A stretch of DNA of 64,000 bases from Aplidium turbinatum (lineage: Eukaryota; Chordata; Ascidiacea; Aplousobranchia; Polyclinidae). The notes under the pieces are model-generated. The model did no database searches. It was not told where the DNA came from and saw only the letters and a program-made list of their open reading frames with translations. The DNA lies in assembly GCA_918807975.1 (NCBI GenBank), contig OU964921.1:46650498-46714497 (forward strand), written 5' to 3'. Below are positions 11,181-22,923 of the stretch, piece after piece. Every line of letters starts with the position of its first letter. The first letter of the stretch is position 1. Made by a program: the position numbers and the translations under genes.

Positions 11181-12579
11181 TGCGTGGGTAGGGGAGAGTG
11201 TCCAACAGTGCCCCGCTTTTTGGAAAATTGAGGTTTGGACATCAAAAAAAAAAATTTTTTCAATTTTTTTTTTCTATTATGAAAATTCCTCCTTTTCTTT
11301 AGTATTTCCACATAAAAAAAAAAGTTTAAAAGTTTTACACACTCTTCATAATCAGGCGTTAAAAATCACCTGTCAAAGTGGGGCAATGTTGAATATGGTA
11401 TCCAACAGTGCCCCTATCAAAGTAATTGGTGTCTTTAGTTGCAATGTTGAGCCACTCTTTTTGCAATGATTACCCTAGGTATGAAACTTGTGTTAGTACC
11501 GGTATTGTTTTACATGATGGATGTCACTGAGCTGGTCAGGTCAAGACAAAACCTTTTAAAAGTGGTACATATGCTACACAATTATCACAGACACAAAATG
11601 TAACAGCAACAATTATCATAACATGTAGGACACGCTATCTGCCCGTCGTGGTGACTGTGCTTAAACGAAAGAATGCGAATAGGTTCCAAGAAACCATGCG
11701 AACACACTGAGCTGTAGTTTATAGAACAGCCCAAGTTGATTTAATTAGAGCTGTAATTACCTTTTTAAAAGCTTTGGTGTTATGACCTAACTACCAATTG
11801 CAATGACAAGGAAGGGTTTATTCAACAGTCAATCAGTGAAAGAACATGCAATCAGGATATTAAAGACATCATTGATTCGGCCACATGGAAGGTATGATTA
11901 ACACAAGATACAGAGATATATACAGAGATAATAACACAAGAAACAGAGATAATCACAAGATACATTAACACAAGAAACACACTTTAGTAGGCCTATAATG
12001 ACATGTGGTTCACAAGAAATCGCTTGGTTTATGGAGCAAAATAACCAAATTTGACAGACAAAATTACTAAACAATAGGCCCACATATAGTTCAGACACGA
12101 AGCTTCTTCCACAGCCGTTATTACTAAACGTAGGCTACCAAAAACTCCCCAACACCTATAATATTGTTGATATAACATATCATTTTAATATTGTTGATTT
12201 AACATATCATTTAATAAAATCTCATGGCTTCCAACAGTGCTCCACCGGGGCACTGTAGGAGACCTCAGGGTGGGGCACTGTTGCAACCACGGGCCTACAA
12301 GATAAAATGGCGTCAGTTTTTTTTTATCGAGGCCTACGATCTGAAACGTTATTACTGAAACCTAGTCTAGTGACTGACAAAGCATGAAAAACTTGTGAAG
12401 CATCCCTGAAGCCACAGTAAAAACTGCAACAAAACAAGTTGTAAAGTTCTGAAAATTTACTTTTTACCCCCTAAAACAAACTTTCATTTCTGCCAACAAC
12501 AAGCAATGACTTATTTCTGCCTAACTTAGTTTCAGCAGCTTCTACGGACCACGTGACCATGGTAATGTACGGTTGAGTG

Positions 12580-14454
12580 CAAGGGCGCGGGAAATAGGGG
12601 TGCTCAAGGGGCTTCAGCCCCCCTAGAGCTAATTCAGCCCCCTTGGAATTTTCTAAAATTGCTTCAGCCCCCCCTAGAAAATTCTGAAAATTTAAGGTAC
12701 ATAACATATTTTCAGAAAATTATTCGAGCAATAATTGCTACGATGAATTGAGTTTCTGTTACGTGTGGTCGCGCTCATCATTCACAATAAGAGTCGTTAA
12801 TCACAGTGAGCTATAATACCTCGCAGTAGCGGTACCAGCCACCCTCCTTACTAACACGGCGGTCCATCGTTTGTTGGACGTCATTCTGCAATATCCACTT
12901 TGCAGCATAAAACAGCAAGAGATCTGGTTGTTATAACGTAGTGCGGGCCAAACTTAAAGCATTATGCCCTGGATCGTTATCACTGCAGTAATCATGCTCT
13001 CGATTTGATTTTGCAAGACGTTGTAAAGGAGTTGAGGCTTATTGCAGATGCCTTAAGCTTCGTTCAAAGTTTTGCGGTTATAATTCGTGAATCGTCTAAA
13101 CGTAAATCTTTATTCATGTCGTTTTTTGGTTCCGATGAAGTTGCCTGCAATTTGCTGGGTTTGTTTCCTACTCGTTGGTGCGTTCGTGCTTTTGCCCTCG
13201 CTCATGTTGTTAAGTGCTACCCTACCCTGTTTGGCTGTTGCAATGTCTGACCCACATGACAGAAGATAGTGCAATGAAAGGAGACGCACGTGCAAAGATA
13301 TTCAGCTTGGTAAAATAAGCACGCATGATGTGGCTTTATTTTGCGATTACCTGCAGCGGTGAAGTTTTTCAGCTTGCAGAAGCCGTCGCAAGACTGCTCC
13401 AAAACAAAAAGATCTCTGCTTCTTCATCTTTGGATCATCACCATTTTCCGCAAACGGATCAAAAATCTCAGAAAAGATTAATCCGTTTCCATGCTTGTGG
13501 AAGCAGCGAACGTCTTTGCGTCTGCCTATAACCTAAAGACGCCAAAGAATCCCAAAGTGAGCAAAACTCTAGCAACATTTCGAAACACAGAGGAATCGGA
13601 TGGTTTGTCGTCTGCGGGAGAAGGAGCGTGGAAACGGCAATACGTACACCGAAGCCCTTGATTTGGTTCAAGCTGAGCTTGATCGAAGATTCGACCAAGT
13701 GAATCTGCTTACAGCAGCCAACAGAGAGAAGGCCCTTCTGAGCTGTGCAAACGGTGAGGAAGGATCTGATACTGAGATCAGCTTACCCGATGCCATCAGA
13801 AAAGATCGCCTAAGAACGGAACTTACCTTGCTCAGCGATGTTGTAAGTGGAAAAACCGCAAACTCCGTTAAAAGGGTTGCTGAGATACTATCGCAACTAA
13901 ACCCTCGAAGACTAGATCTTTTCAAAGAAACGTTAAAAGTTGTGAAGCTCTGCCTTTGCCTCCCGGTTTCAGCTGCATCATCAGAATGTTCTTTTTCTGC
14001 TCTATGGCGCCTGAAAACGTGGTTGAGAAGCTGAATGACACAAAAAAGACTTAGGCTACTCGTCTTGCGTTGATACGTGTCCACTAAAACATTTTGAACA
14101 CTGTCGATGTCAAAAAACTCATGACACAGCTCATAAAGAAAACACCTGAGCTCTTCGGAAGCGTGTGAGAACTCATTTCCACAAACTGTCGTTTTCACAT
14201 CACTTTCTTATTTGTTCGTTTTCATTTTAAATTTCCTGAATAGTGTTTTGTTGTTGCCGTTCTTCGTTTCTTACAATTTACAAAGTGTGTGTTTTTGGCG
14301 TCTTATTACACCCAGGAGGGGACCGATAATACCTTCTACCAATTTTAAATGTTCCCCTACATAAGGGGGGTCTGGGGAGCGAAGCCCCCCAGAAGCTCAC
14401 AACACTACGGCAGCTTCAGCCCCCCCCTAGAGAAGAATAGTTCCCGCGCCACTG
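12580..14454 (+). mobile_element. hAT transposon (ZMYM1-like), decayed
   Basis: The ends CAAGGGCGCGGGAA and TTCCCGCGCCACTG are 14-bp inverted repeats with two mismatches. They are flanked by a perfect 8-bp duplication GTTGAGTG (12572-12579 and 14455-14462), the hAT hallmark. The interior carries transposase remnants on the plus strand. Both ends also hold GGCTTCAGCCCCCC-type subterminal repeats. The 1.9-kb length and scattered frames mark it as an internally deleted, dead copy. Confidence 0.9.
12985..14035 (+). pseudogene. hAT transposase remnant (ZMYM1-like)
   Basis: A frame at about 12985-13250 reads LQDVVKELRLIADALSFVQS and then a CPTRW-like segment (FPTRWCVRAFAL), typical of the RNase-H-like core of ZMYM1-type hAT proteins. 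The 13600-14034 frame ends with LPVSAASSECSFSALWRLKT, the hAT C-terminal dimerisation motif. Its usual continuation (TQKRL) follows past the stop at 14032-14034. Much of the catalytic core is missing between the two. The transposase would cut and join the element's own ends; this one cannot be functional. Confidence 0.75.
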
Positions 14455-15284
14455 GTTGAGTGAATAATTTGTCACGGATTGCGAAAAACGATGGGAGGGG
14501 CACTGTAGGCACCCGGGGCACTGTTGGGCACTCTCTCCTACCTCTAAATACCCATTGTCGGGCATTGTCAGGCATTGTCGGCTTTTTGGAGGGTTGTGGA
14601 GCATTTTCAGGGGTTGTCAGGTGTTGTAGATTAGCTATACTTTCAGGCATTGTAGGGAATTTCCAGACATTGTATAGGATTTCCAGGCATTGTCTAGGAT
14701 TTCCAGGCATTGTTGATCATTATTAGTGGTTGACAGGCTTGTCAGGCATTGTCAAGCATTTTCAGGCATTATCGAACATATTCAGGGGTTGTCAAGGATT
14801 TTCAGGGGTTGTCAGGCATTGTAGAGTAGTACTTTCAGGCATTGTCGATAATTTCCAGGCATTGTCTAGGACAGTGGTTCCCAACTCATGGGTCGCTACC
14901 CAAAGTTGGGTTGCCTGATAATTTTTTTGGGTCGCTTGTTTTTCAGGCATATTGTATCTTGGGCGAAAAAAATAACAATAAAAAAAATTTAAAACATGAT
15001 GAGATCGATCACAAAACTGGAAAATATAAACACGTGTCATGAAGCGTTTCATGTCGAGACATCGGAAAGCTTTGTAGCATGATCGTAGTGGAAGAAGTTT
15101 TAACAATTTTCGCTTTTATTATTGTTATTATTATTATTAAATGTAAACCCAACAAAAATTTCAGTCTCCAACCTGAATTAACTTGACAAAGTTACGGGAT
15201 ATATATTGTAACGTGCACTATATGTCACGTACGCTATGTCGGACAAACTATGACAAAGTTTTCCACACGTTGGACCACGCATAG

Positions 15285-16203
15285 TCTGGTGTGGTAAAAC
15301 GCATCAAAGACAAAGCCCCAAGTGCTGTATGGACTTATTGCTTTCTCCACAGAGAGGCCTTTGCTGCAAAAAAGCTGTCTCAAGAGCTGCACGAAGTGTT
15401 GAATGATGTGAAGTGTGTAAACTTCATCAAAACAAGTCCACTAAATCGGCATTTGTTTTCGTCTTTGTGGATTCTGATTATTATCAAGCACTGCTGTTGC
15501 ACACAGAAGTGCGATAGTTGTCACGAGGTCGTGTCCTGAAGCGAGTTTGTAATTTGCGAGAGGAGATTACTATCTTCCTGAGGCAACAGAACTGTGTGAG
15601 ATTAGCCGAGAAGTTTTTTCAAGAAGATTTCAAGGCAAAAGTTGCTTACCTTGCCGATATATTTGACTCTCTGAATTCTCTAAATTTATATATGCAAAGC
15701 AACGGTTTTGCGGTGATTGATCGCGCCGCAAAAGTTTCTGCTTACTACAAAAAACTCATATTTTGGAAAAGTTATGTCACCAGAGATGAGTACGATATAT
15801 TTCCTCAGCTAACGCAATATATCTGTGGCAATAAAGTTGATATTAAGCAAACGATAATTAGACACCTGGAACAGTTTGCCAAAAAGTTTGTGCACTACTA
15901 TGGAGAATCTCCAACACTTAATAACCAAAATGATTGGATAATTAGCCCATTTGTTGGAAAAGATCTGCCTCAACTTTCCATCCATGTTGCAAAACAGTTT
16001 ATGGACATAACGACAGAAGTAGCAAACCGTATTTCTTTTGCGCCCTTCAAAGACAAATACCCCAAAGATTCTGCACACATCCACTTTTGGGCTTCCAGCA
16101 TGTACAAAGTGTATCCCACAGTTTCAAAATTAGGGATTCAAAAACAGATTCCATTTGCAACAACTTGGCTTTGTAAGATTGGATTTAGCGCCATGTGTGT
16201 ATT
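15285..16203 (+). pseudogene. hAT transposase remnant (SCAND3/ZBED5-like), split by a LINE
   Basis: The frame from 15291 reads AVWTYCFLHREAFAAKKLS, and the 15518-16216 frame reads RGRVLKRVCNLREEITIFL, KVAYLADIFDSLNSLNLYMQ and FATTWLCKIGFSAM, matching the core and C-terminal motifs of SCAND3/ZBED5-type hAT proteins. A frameshift separates the two near 15510. The C-terminal end (RNRLNVKADMRLCPSKITP ...) is found beyond the LINE, at about 18585-18690. The N-terminal BED finger and first catalytic part are missing. Confidence 0.85.
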
Positions 16204-18570
16204 CGTCGTCGTCTGAGCTTCTGGGGCCGAGAGTCTATCCTTTTACCACCCCAGATTCACGATGTTCCCAGACTACACTGGAAGGCTGCTAGAGAGCAGC
16301 CAGTCTTTAGTTTCATCATCCATGACGCGCAGACCTTCCACTCCGTTAGGTGGCTTGAAGATGGTACAGTCATTGATGATGTGGTCTGCGATCTGTTCCT
16401 CGGCACCACATTCACAGGAGGAGGAAGAAGCCATTCCCCATTGGTGCATGGTTGAGCGGAAAAGGCCGACGCCCGTACGGAGACGGTTGAGGCGCACCCA
16501 TGCCTGTCTCTGTAGTGTCAGGCCGATTGGGCGTGTGTCGGCGTCGGGGATGAATGAATGGAGTCTGGTGGTTCTTGACCTCCATTCAGAATTTCATTTA
16601 TGGTCCGCCCAAGTAGCCGCAGAGATGTCTTGTTCATCAGCTTCGTTGATCAGAAGCCGAGCGGCTGGCACGAATGGGTGTCTTGATTTCAGTCGGCGGG
16701 GGTGCCCGTTTGGGAAGGCAGAGATCTTGTGGTGGAGAAGATGATTAGGCTCCAGTGCCCGTCGACCGAGGGACAGAGTGGCTTCTTCGCGACGAAGCTC
16801 AGCAGGTTGGATGCCAGCGAGAATGGGGAGATTGTCCAATGGTGTGGGACGCAGGCATCCGGTCACTGTGCGCAGGGCGCTGTTTATGGCAGTGTCGATG
16901 TTGTGGCAGTGAGCACTGCGGCACCAGACAGGTGCACAGTACTCTGCTGAAGAGTAGACAAGGGCTAAGGCTGCTATTCGCAAAGTGTCAGCCCTCGCCC
17001 CCCAGCTAGAGCCTGCCAGGCGCTTCAGTAATGCAGCGCGGGATGTCAGTTTCTTGCGCAGTGACACCAAATGGTGGCGGTATGTGAGCGATCTGTCTAG
17101 TGTCACCTCAAGGTACCTTGGCTCGGGGCAGAAGGACAGAGGTTTTCCGTTGTTGTTGACATGTAGCTCACGATCAGCTTCCCGATTGTGTAGGTGGAAA
17201 GCTGCCTCCACAGTTTTGGTTTCGCTGAGTTTCAGTCGCCAGTTCTGGAGATAAGCTGAGATGGTTTGCATGTCCTGGCTCAAGGTGTCTTCTAGATTTT
17301 CCCACGACTTTGTGGAGTGGAGAATTGCCAGATCGTCCGCATAAGCGTATTTTGCGGAGACCGTGGTTGGCAGGTCGTGGGTGTAGATGTTGAAAAGAAG
17401 TGGAGCCAGGACCGATCCCTGTGGGACGCCGTTTTTCAGGCGTCTCAGTCTGCTTCGCCGTGGGTTGCCGGTGGTGAGGGTGAAGCTTCGATTCCTGACA
17501 AGTTCCATAATCATATGGACCATATGTCGGTCAGGAAGCAGGCGAAGCAGCTTGTAAGTAAGGCCGCGATGCCATACGGTATCGTAGGCAGCTGTGAGAT
17601 CTAGAAAGACAGCGCCGGCCTTCTTTTTTGCCTCAAAGCAGTCCTCGATGTCTTGGGTCAACAGTGTGACCTGATCTACAGTGGATTTTCCGCGCCGAAA
17701 CCCAGCTTGCTCTTTTGGAAGGAGCGGGTCGATGATTGGGTTGACGCGGGCATAGATCAGTCTTTCGAGGATCTTGAAAGGAACACAGAGGAGGGATATC
17801 GGACGATAACTCCTTGGGTCCTCTGGTGGCTTGTGAGGCTTAGGGATCGCAACTACTAAAGCTCTTCTCCAGATTTTTGGGATTGTGAGGTGGTGCAGGC
17901 AGGAAGAGAGGAATCTACGTAACCAGGACTTTAGGGCATGGCCAGCATGGAGCACAAGCTCAGGGCAGATCTTATCGGGCCCTGGAGACTTGTGTGGTTT
18001 CACTAGGCGGAGGGCGGTGGCGAATTCCTCTGGAGTGAAGTCTCCAGAGATTGTTTCTTCTGGTGGTGTTTCCACTCGCCATAGGGCAGACACTTCCTTG
18101 GCAACAAGGCGGGATGCTTTGCGGTCCTTTGTCTTGTACACCCCGTTCTGCACTAGCTGGGAAGCGATGGCATTAGCAGAAACGGGGCACTGACGAGGGG
18201 AGTTTGCTGAGCGCCCAGTGAGGTTGTTGATGATGCTCCATGCTTTGCGGCTTGAGTGTGAGAAGTCGATGGTTTGGACAGCTTCGTTCCACCGCTCAAG
18301 CTTCTTTGTGTCCAGCCGCTCAAGTAGTTTGGTGGCGGCGGTGTTTGAAGCAGCACCACTTGTGGCGGCTAGGTATGAGCGGTAGAGAGTTTCACACTCA
18401 GAGTCCTAGCATGGTTTATAGCTGGTTCGATGGCCACGTGGTATTGTGGCCTTTGCCGCAGTTATTATGGCATTGCAGAAGTCCTGGTATGCCTCGTCTG
18501 CGTTGCATGTTTCAGTCGGTGGTAACTTTGCAGCAGACTCATTGGTCAGGAGGCTGTATTGATTGAAAAC
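16204..18570 (-). mobile_element. LINE inserted in the hAT transposase (jockey/R1-like)
   Basis: The 2367-bp insertion is flanked by a 10-bp duplication TGTGTGTATT (16194-16203 and 18571-18580). Its minus-strand frame 16594-18153 codes for a 519-residue reverse transcriptase. The 3' end carries short GAC-type repeats. The copy is 5'-truncated, lacking the endonuclease, and the linker upstream of the RT (around 18160-18400) continues in a second frame. Confidence 0.95.
16594..18153 (-). CDS. LINE reverse transcriptase, N-terminally truncated
   Basis: Read from the high-coordinate end, the 519-residue protein shows the RT fingers (PHKSPGPDKICPEL, RSYRPISLLCVPFKILERLI), motif A (GAVFLDLTAAYDTVWHRGL), motif B (NGVPQGSVLAPLLFNIYTHD) and the catalytic YAYADDLAIL. 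Thumb and C-terminal regions follow. A downstream minus-strand frame at 16273-16497 carries a CX2C-H-C-like knuckle (CECGAEEQIADHIINDC), as found after the RT in R1/I/jockey-group LINEs. It would reverse-transcribe its own RNA, but it lacks the endonuclease. Confidence 0.9.
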   Translation of the reverse strand: MQNGVYKTKDRKASRLVAKEVSALWRVETPPEETISGDFTPEEFATALRLVKPHKSPGPDKICPELVLHAGHALKSWLRRFLSSCLHHLTIPKIWRRALVVAIPKPHKPPEDPRSYRPISLLCVPFKILERLIYARVNPIIDPLLPKEQAGFRRGKSTVDQVTLLTQDIEDCFEAKKKAGAVFLDLTAAYDTVWHRGLTYKLLRLLPDRHMVHMIMELVRNRSFTLTTGNPRRSRLRRLKNGVPQGSVLAPLLFNIYTHDLPTTVSAKYAYADDLAILHSTKSWENLEDTLSQDMQTISAYLQNWRLKLSETKTVEAAFHLHNREADRELHVNNNGKPLSFCPEPRYLEVTLDRSLTYRHHLVSLRKKLTSRAALLKRLAGSSWGARADTLRIAALALVYSSAEYCAPVWCRSAHCHNIDTAINSALRTVTGCLRPTPLDNLPILAGIQPAELRREEATLSLGRRALEPNHLLHHKISAFPNGHPRRLKSRHPFVPAARLLINEADEQDISAATWADHK

Positions 18571-18575
18571 TGTGT

Positions 18576-18700
18576 GTATTGAAAACTGAACAGCGAAACC
18601 GGCTGAACGTTAAAGCCGACATGCGGCTATGCCCAAGCAAAATAACGCCTCGATTTCAAAAACTAACTGGCAGCAAGCCAGCACAGCTATCTCATTAGTG
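18576..18700 (+). pseudogene. C-terminal end of the split hAT transposase
   Basis: Beyond the LINE and its duplicated target, the plus strand resumes with KTEQRNRLNVKADMRLCPS and a KPAQLSH-like end. This is the C-terminus expected after GFSAM in the Charlie-type protein. It shows that the LINE landed in the dimerisation domain. Confidence 0.85.
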
Positions 18701-20609
18701 ATTTGATAAACATATTATTTTCAGAAAAAGTTACTGCTTTTGTAGTGCTGTCTGTTTGCAACACAATCTTGTATGGCTTTTAAAATATTACGACAATTTT
18801 CTTGGGTCGCAAGATTTTACCGAACTAAATTTTTTTTTTAAATGGGTCGCTTTAAAAACGAGTTGGGAACCACTGGTCTAGGATTTCCAGGCATTGTCGA
18901 TCATTATCAGCGGTTGACAGGTTTGATAGTCATTGTGGAACATTTTCAGGCATTGTCGAACATTTTCAGGGATTGCCAGGCATTGTAGAGTAGCTACTTT
19001 CAGGCATTGTCGATAATTTCCAGGCATTGTCTAGGATTTCCAGGCATTGTCATGGCGCATTTATTTGTATTTATAAATGACCTCTTGTTCATTTGGGACT
19101 GCACGCGTGTTGATCTAACTAACGAGATTGCGTGAAATAATCTATGTTGCTGTAACTAACAAAGCTGTGAATTTATAGGATTAAGCGAAGGACGAAGTGT
19201 GAGACGCAAATATCCCCGAAAAGCATTTTGTTGGGCTAATTCGCCATTCGCAGATTTGATTAATAATGCTTTCCAGTGTTTACGTGCTTAAATCGTTTGT
19301 TTGGCATTGACTTCGCTCTGACTATAATCCTGAAATGAAACGCAGAAAACGCAACTCCGATTCGTACTGTCAAGTGAGGAAGCTTTTTTTAAAGCTAAAA
19401 ACCTCTTTAATTTACTTCTTATATTTTATGTCGCTCTATCTAAAATTAACACTTCTCAAATGTTTACTAAACTTACATATTTTCTACCTGCTCCACAGTA
19501 AGGATTTAGAACGCGTCTCACACTTCGTCAACCTGTCAACCACTGATATTGATCGACAATGCCTGGAAATCTTAGACAATGCCTGGAAATTCTCAACAAT
19601 GCCTGAAAGTAGCTACTCTACAATGCCTGACAACCCTTGAAAATGCTCGACAACCCCTGAATATGTTTGATAATGCCTGCAAATGTTCGACAATGCTTCA
19701 AAAGCCTGTCAACCACTGATAATGATCGACAATGCTTGGAAATCCTAGACAATGCCTGGAAATTATCGACAATGCCTGAAAGTAGCTACTCTACAATGCC
19801 TGACAACCCCTGAAAATGCTCGACAACCCCTGAATATGTTCGACAATGCCTGAAAATGTTCGACAATGCCTCACAAGCCTGTCAACCACTGATATTGATC
19901 GACAATGCCTGGAAATCCTAGACAATGCCTGGAAATTCCCAATAATGCCTGAAAGTAGTTACTCTACAATGCCTGACAAGCCCTGAAAATGCTCGACAAC
20001 TCCTGAATATGTTCGACAATGCCTGAAAATGTTCGACAATGCCTCACAAGCCTGTCAACCACTGATAATGATCGACAATGCTTGGAAATCCTAGACAATG
20101 CCTGGAAATTCCCAACAATGCCTGAAAGTAGCTACCGTACTCTACAATGCTTGACAAGCCCTGAAAATGCTCGACCACCCCTGAAAATGTTCCATAATGA
20201 CTACCAAACCTGTCAACCACTGATAATGATCGACAATGCCTGGAAATCCTAGATAATGCCTGGAAATTATCGACAATGCCTGGAAATTCCCAACAATGCC
20301 TGAAAGTAGTTAGCCTACTTTACAATACCTGACAACCCCTGAAAATGCTCCATAACCTCCCAAAAAGCCGACAATGCCCGACAATACCTGACATCGCCCG
20401 ACAATGCCTGACAATGCCCCACAATGCCTACAATGCCTGACAATGGGTATTTAGAGGTACCGCAATGCGTCATATATGTTTTCAAAATCTGAGCAACGAC
20501 GCTTTGAGAACAACTCGTTTGCAGCGTCATCTTGGAAAAAAAAACACCTTGACCATCAAAATAAACCTTTAGCTTTTTTCCACTGCAAGAAACTTTAAAA
20601 AAAAATTAA

Positions 20610-20755
20610 GATTGCAAGTAGCCTATAGCGAGTGCTTTCGCCAATCGTCGTCGGCGGAAGTTGTAGAAGCGTCTTTCGGAATTGCTTACATGATAGCTCG
20701 GGAGAAGAAACCCCACAGACAATTTACAAGAGGACTTCTTGGAGCTAACATGAAA
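20610..20755 (+). pseudogene. Short hAT transposase fragment
   Basis: One plus-strand frame reads AEVVEASFGIAYMIAREKKP, matching the conserved AYxIAxxKKPH segment near the N-terminal part of ZBED5/SCAND3-type hAT transposases. Only this fragment is recognisable. No TIRs were found around it, and 20760-21600 contains nothing else I can name apart from a short inverted pair (GGACAACTGGAGGGTCA at 21028 and its inverse near 21404). Confidence 0.45.
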
Positions 20756-21603
20756 TTCTACTGAAAGGGACGACTTTGAAGCAATGCCACTAACTGAGTT
20801 CTGGGTGAAACATGTAGCCAACAGATATTTACAAGCATGTGGGTGCTGCGGCTATACGCACACTTCTTCCATTTTCATCCGCTTGCTTTTGCGGAAATGT
20901 TTTTTCTACTCTCATGAACACAAAGACAAAATTGTTACGGATAATCGTTCCCCAAATCAAACCCAACTTATAGCGTCTTACCTAGGGATGGTAGAAGTAG
21001 GGGATTGCTTACTCAAAAAGAAGGTGGACAACTGGAGGGTCATAGTGTTATGACAAAACTTGATGCAACTACAGCTTGAGGTCTACCGCCATATGTCACA
21101 TACCCAGGTGTAGCGTATGTTATCTGGCTGCGTGTGTACAAAGTGTGTATTGCCAAAATAAATGTATGAAAATATGTGATATCATGTTTATGTAATACTA
21201 TTCTAGTCATAATAATGCAGCAATAGATTTCACGCTACGGTGGTAACAGTAGTTAGCCTCACACTGCTATAGCAAGGTTCTGCCGATGTTCTAGCATCTC
21301 AATCCTCACGCAATATATAGCATTTCATTTGATAAAAATGAATTTACGTAAAAGCAAACAAAACTTTTTGCAGTTCTGCCAATTTTTAAATTTTGCAGTG
21401 ACCCTCCAGCTGTCCACATCGCAAGAAAAATCAATAAAGCGAGTCGTCCCGGTATTCCACTGCCGTAGTCTTACCTCATGGAATATAATTGCTAAAAAGT
21501 GAGCAGAGATTGCATCATCTTTTCGAAACACCTGTAAAACATTGCACAATCCTTTTGAACACCTGTGAAATTGCGTAACATGCCTGTAGCCTAACATGTA
21601 GCC

Positions 21604-22923
21604 CAGTGAAGAGCAACGTGGTCCAGGTGGACCACAAATGGTCCACAGAGAATTTAGGTGGTCCACGGATAAAATAATTCAAGACACACACACTTTCGGT
21701 AAAGTTATTTCCATATTGTGGATCCATATTTGGAAGGTCTCCATGAAGACTGTCAGAGACGGTTTAAAGACATTCTGGAAAAAGATAGCTGTCACAATCA
21801 AGGTGCAATGCCTCGCGATGGCTTGCTTTGTATCTTCAACGAGCGTGTTGTTTGGTTGTAGAATTCTGGTGCGATGTGTTATTATCGGTTATGACCTGAA
21901 GTAACCTCTGATTACGAAATCTGTATTATGTAAAACGTGTTTTCTGGAATCATTTTCCCTACGTGACTTTCTAGAGACTTCTGTTGTTTACATTTAAATG
22001 CTGCTTGATAGAACAATGGTTCTTTATGATGTAACCTTCTCGAAGTTACTGGACTGAACAACCAACTATATAAATAGTGGTGTAGTTTGTGTAATGTATT
22101 ATTATTATGATGATTATTATTGAGTTGGTTATAAGAGTTGCGTTATGAGTTGTGGATAGGTAGTTGATGCAGAAATTAGAGTTATTTGAGAAGCCGTTCG
22201 TTAAAGTTCTTCAAGAAGTCAGATTATCATTCCACTAGTAGAATTATTCGACATTTAATTGACTGCTTTTCGGTTTGACCCATTAAACTACGTCATTGAA
22301 TCTTTCCAAGTCTTTTTCCTGGTAAGAGATAGAAAGAAATCGTGACAATAGCCCAGAATGGTTTCTTGATCTTTCAAACTTTGAACCAAACGAAACTATT
22401 GATCCAAAAATATGTGAATAGCTGTTAGACATGAAAGAAAATGTTCAGCTTATTACAAAAATAAAAAGGAAAGGTGTCTTTGGTTATACTGAAATAATGA
22501 ACTCCAATCCACAGATTTACGAAATTGTACAATCTTTCATCATATCCTTTCCAACAACATAGCTAGTTGAGGCTGGATTTTCTGTTATTAATGACATTTT
22601 TTGTAAAAAAGAAACCGACTTGATATTGATAAGCGTGGTACAGTAAGATTAAGATTGAATCAAACTTTTACTTGTAATTATGACTTAATGTGTGACAAAC
22701 ATCAAGAACAAGGCAGTCACTGACGTAAAATTTTATGATATTTGGTCAATTGTTACTTATAAATATTTGGTTAAATTTATTAGGCTACTTATAAATATGT
22801 TGTTTTTCTAAACTTATGCCACAATTATAAATCTGATATTCTGATATACAAAAAAGGCTATGGCCCACAGAGATTTCTAAAAAAATTTATGGTCCACAGT
22901 CACAAAAAGGTTGCTCATCACTG
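21604..22923 (+). mobile_element. hAT transposon with a solo LTR inside
   Basis: The ends CAGTGAAGAGCAAC and GGTTGCTCATCACTG are inverted, and an 8-bp duplication ATGTAGCC flanks the element (21596-21603 and 22924-22931). After the LTR, the plus strand codes for a degraded C-terminal half of a transposase ending VEAGFSVINDIFCKKETDLD, the hAT dimerisation motif (about 22360-22670). The element is dead: stops interrupt the frame and the N-terminal half is gone. Confidence 0.9.
21790..22347 (+). repeat. Solo LTR inside the hAT
   Basis: It runs from TGTCACAATC to ATCGTGACA and is flanked by the 5-bp duplication ATAGC (21785-21789 and 22348-22352). The sequence matches the LTR at 1046-1811 but is shorter through loss of internal segments. 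The 5-bp duplication and single LTR indicate recombination between two LTRs after insertion. Confidence 0.9.

Larger units (their letters stand above)
11187..14545. mobile_element. TIR element with GGTAGGRGAGAGTG ends, carrying a hAT
   Basis: The left end GGTAGGGGAGAGTG followed by TCCAACAGTGCCCC (about 11189-11217) is matched by an inverted copy at about 14513-14542 (GGGGCACTGTTGGGCACTCTCTCCTACC in the plus direction). The interior repeats the GGGGCACTGT motif, for example near 11405 and 12250-12290. Without the hAT at 12580-14454 it is about 1.5 kb and has no recognisable protein. Its right end abuts the foldback element that begins at 14539. Confidence 0.55.
14872..18875 (+). mobile_element. 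hAT-Charlie-type transposon, interrupted by a LINE
   Basis: The ends CAGTGGTTCCCAAC (14872) and GTTGGGAACCACTG (to 18875) are perfect 14-bp inverted repeats, flanked by the 8-bp duplication GTCTAGGA (14864-14871 and 18876-18883). The TIR sequence is typical of the Charlie group. The element lies inside the left arm of the foldback element. Removing the LINE at 16204-18570 leaves about 1.6 kb with a 5'-deleted transposase. Confidence 0.95.
14539..20459. mobile_element. Foldback-like element: giant inverted repeat with 173-bp internal repeats
   Basis: The sequence TACCTCTAAATACCCATTGTC at 14539 reappears inverted at 20439-20459. From both ends, sequence built on CAGGCATTGTC units runs inward in opposite orientation. 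In the right arm a 173-bp higher-order unit repeats at about 19540, 19713, 19886, 20059 and 20217. The left arm holds related units, interrupted by the hAT at 14872-18875. The centre (19060-19535) is non-repetitive apart from a 19-bp inverted pair at about 19191 and 19514. No transposase of its own is seen. The design resembles foldback and Galileo-type elements with long, internally repetitive arms. Confidence 0.75.

Noticed and set aside
13668-14198. A 176-codon minus-strand frame
   Set aside because: It is the reverse of the hAT transposase remnant, whose dimerisation motif reads on the plus strand.
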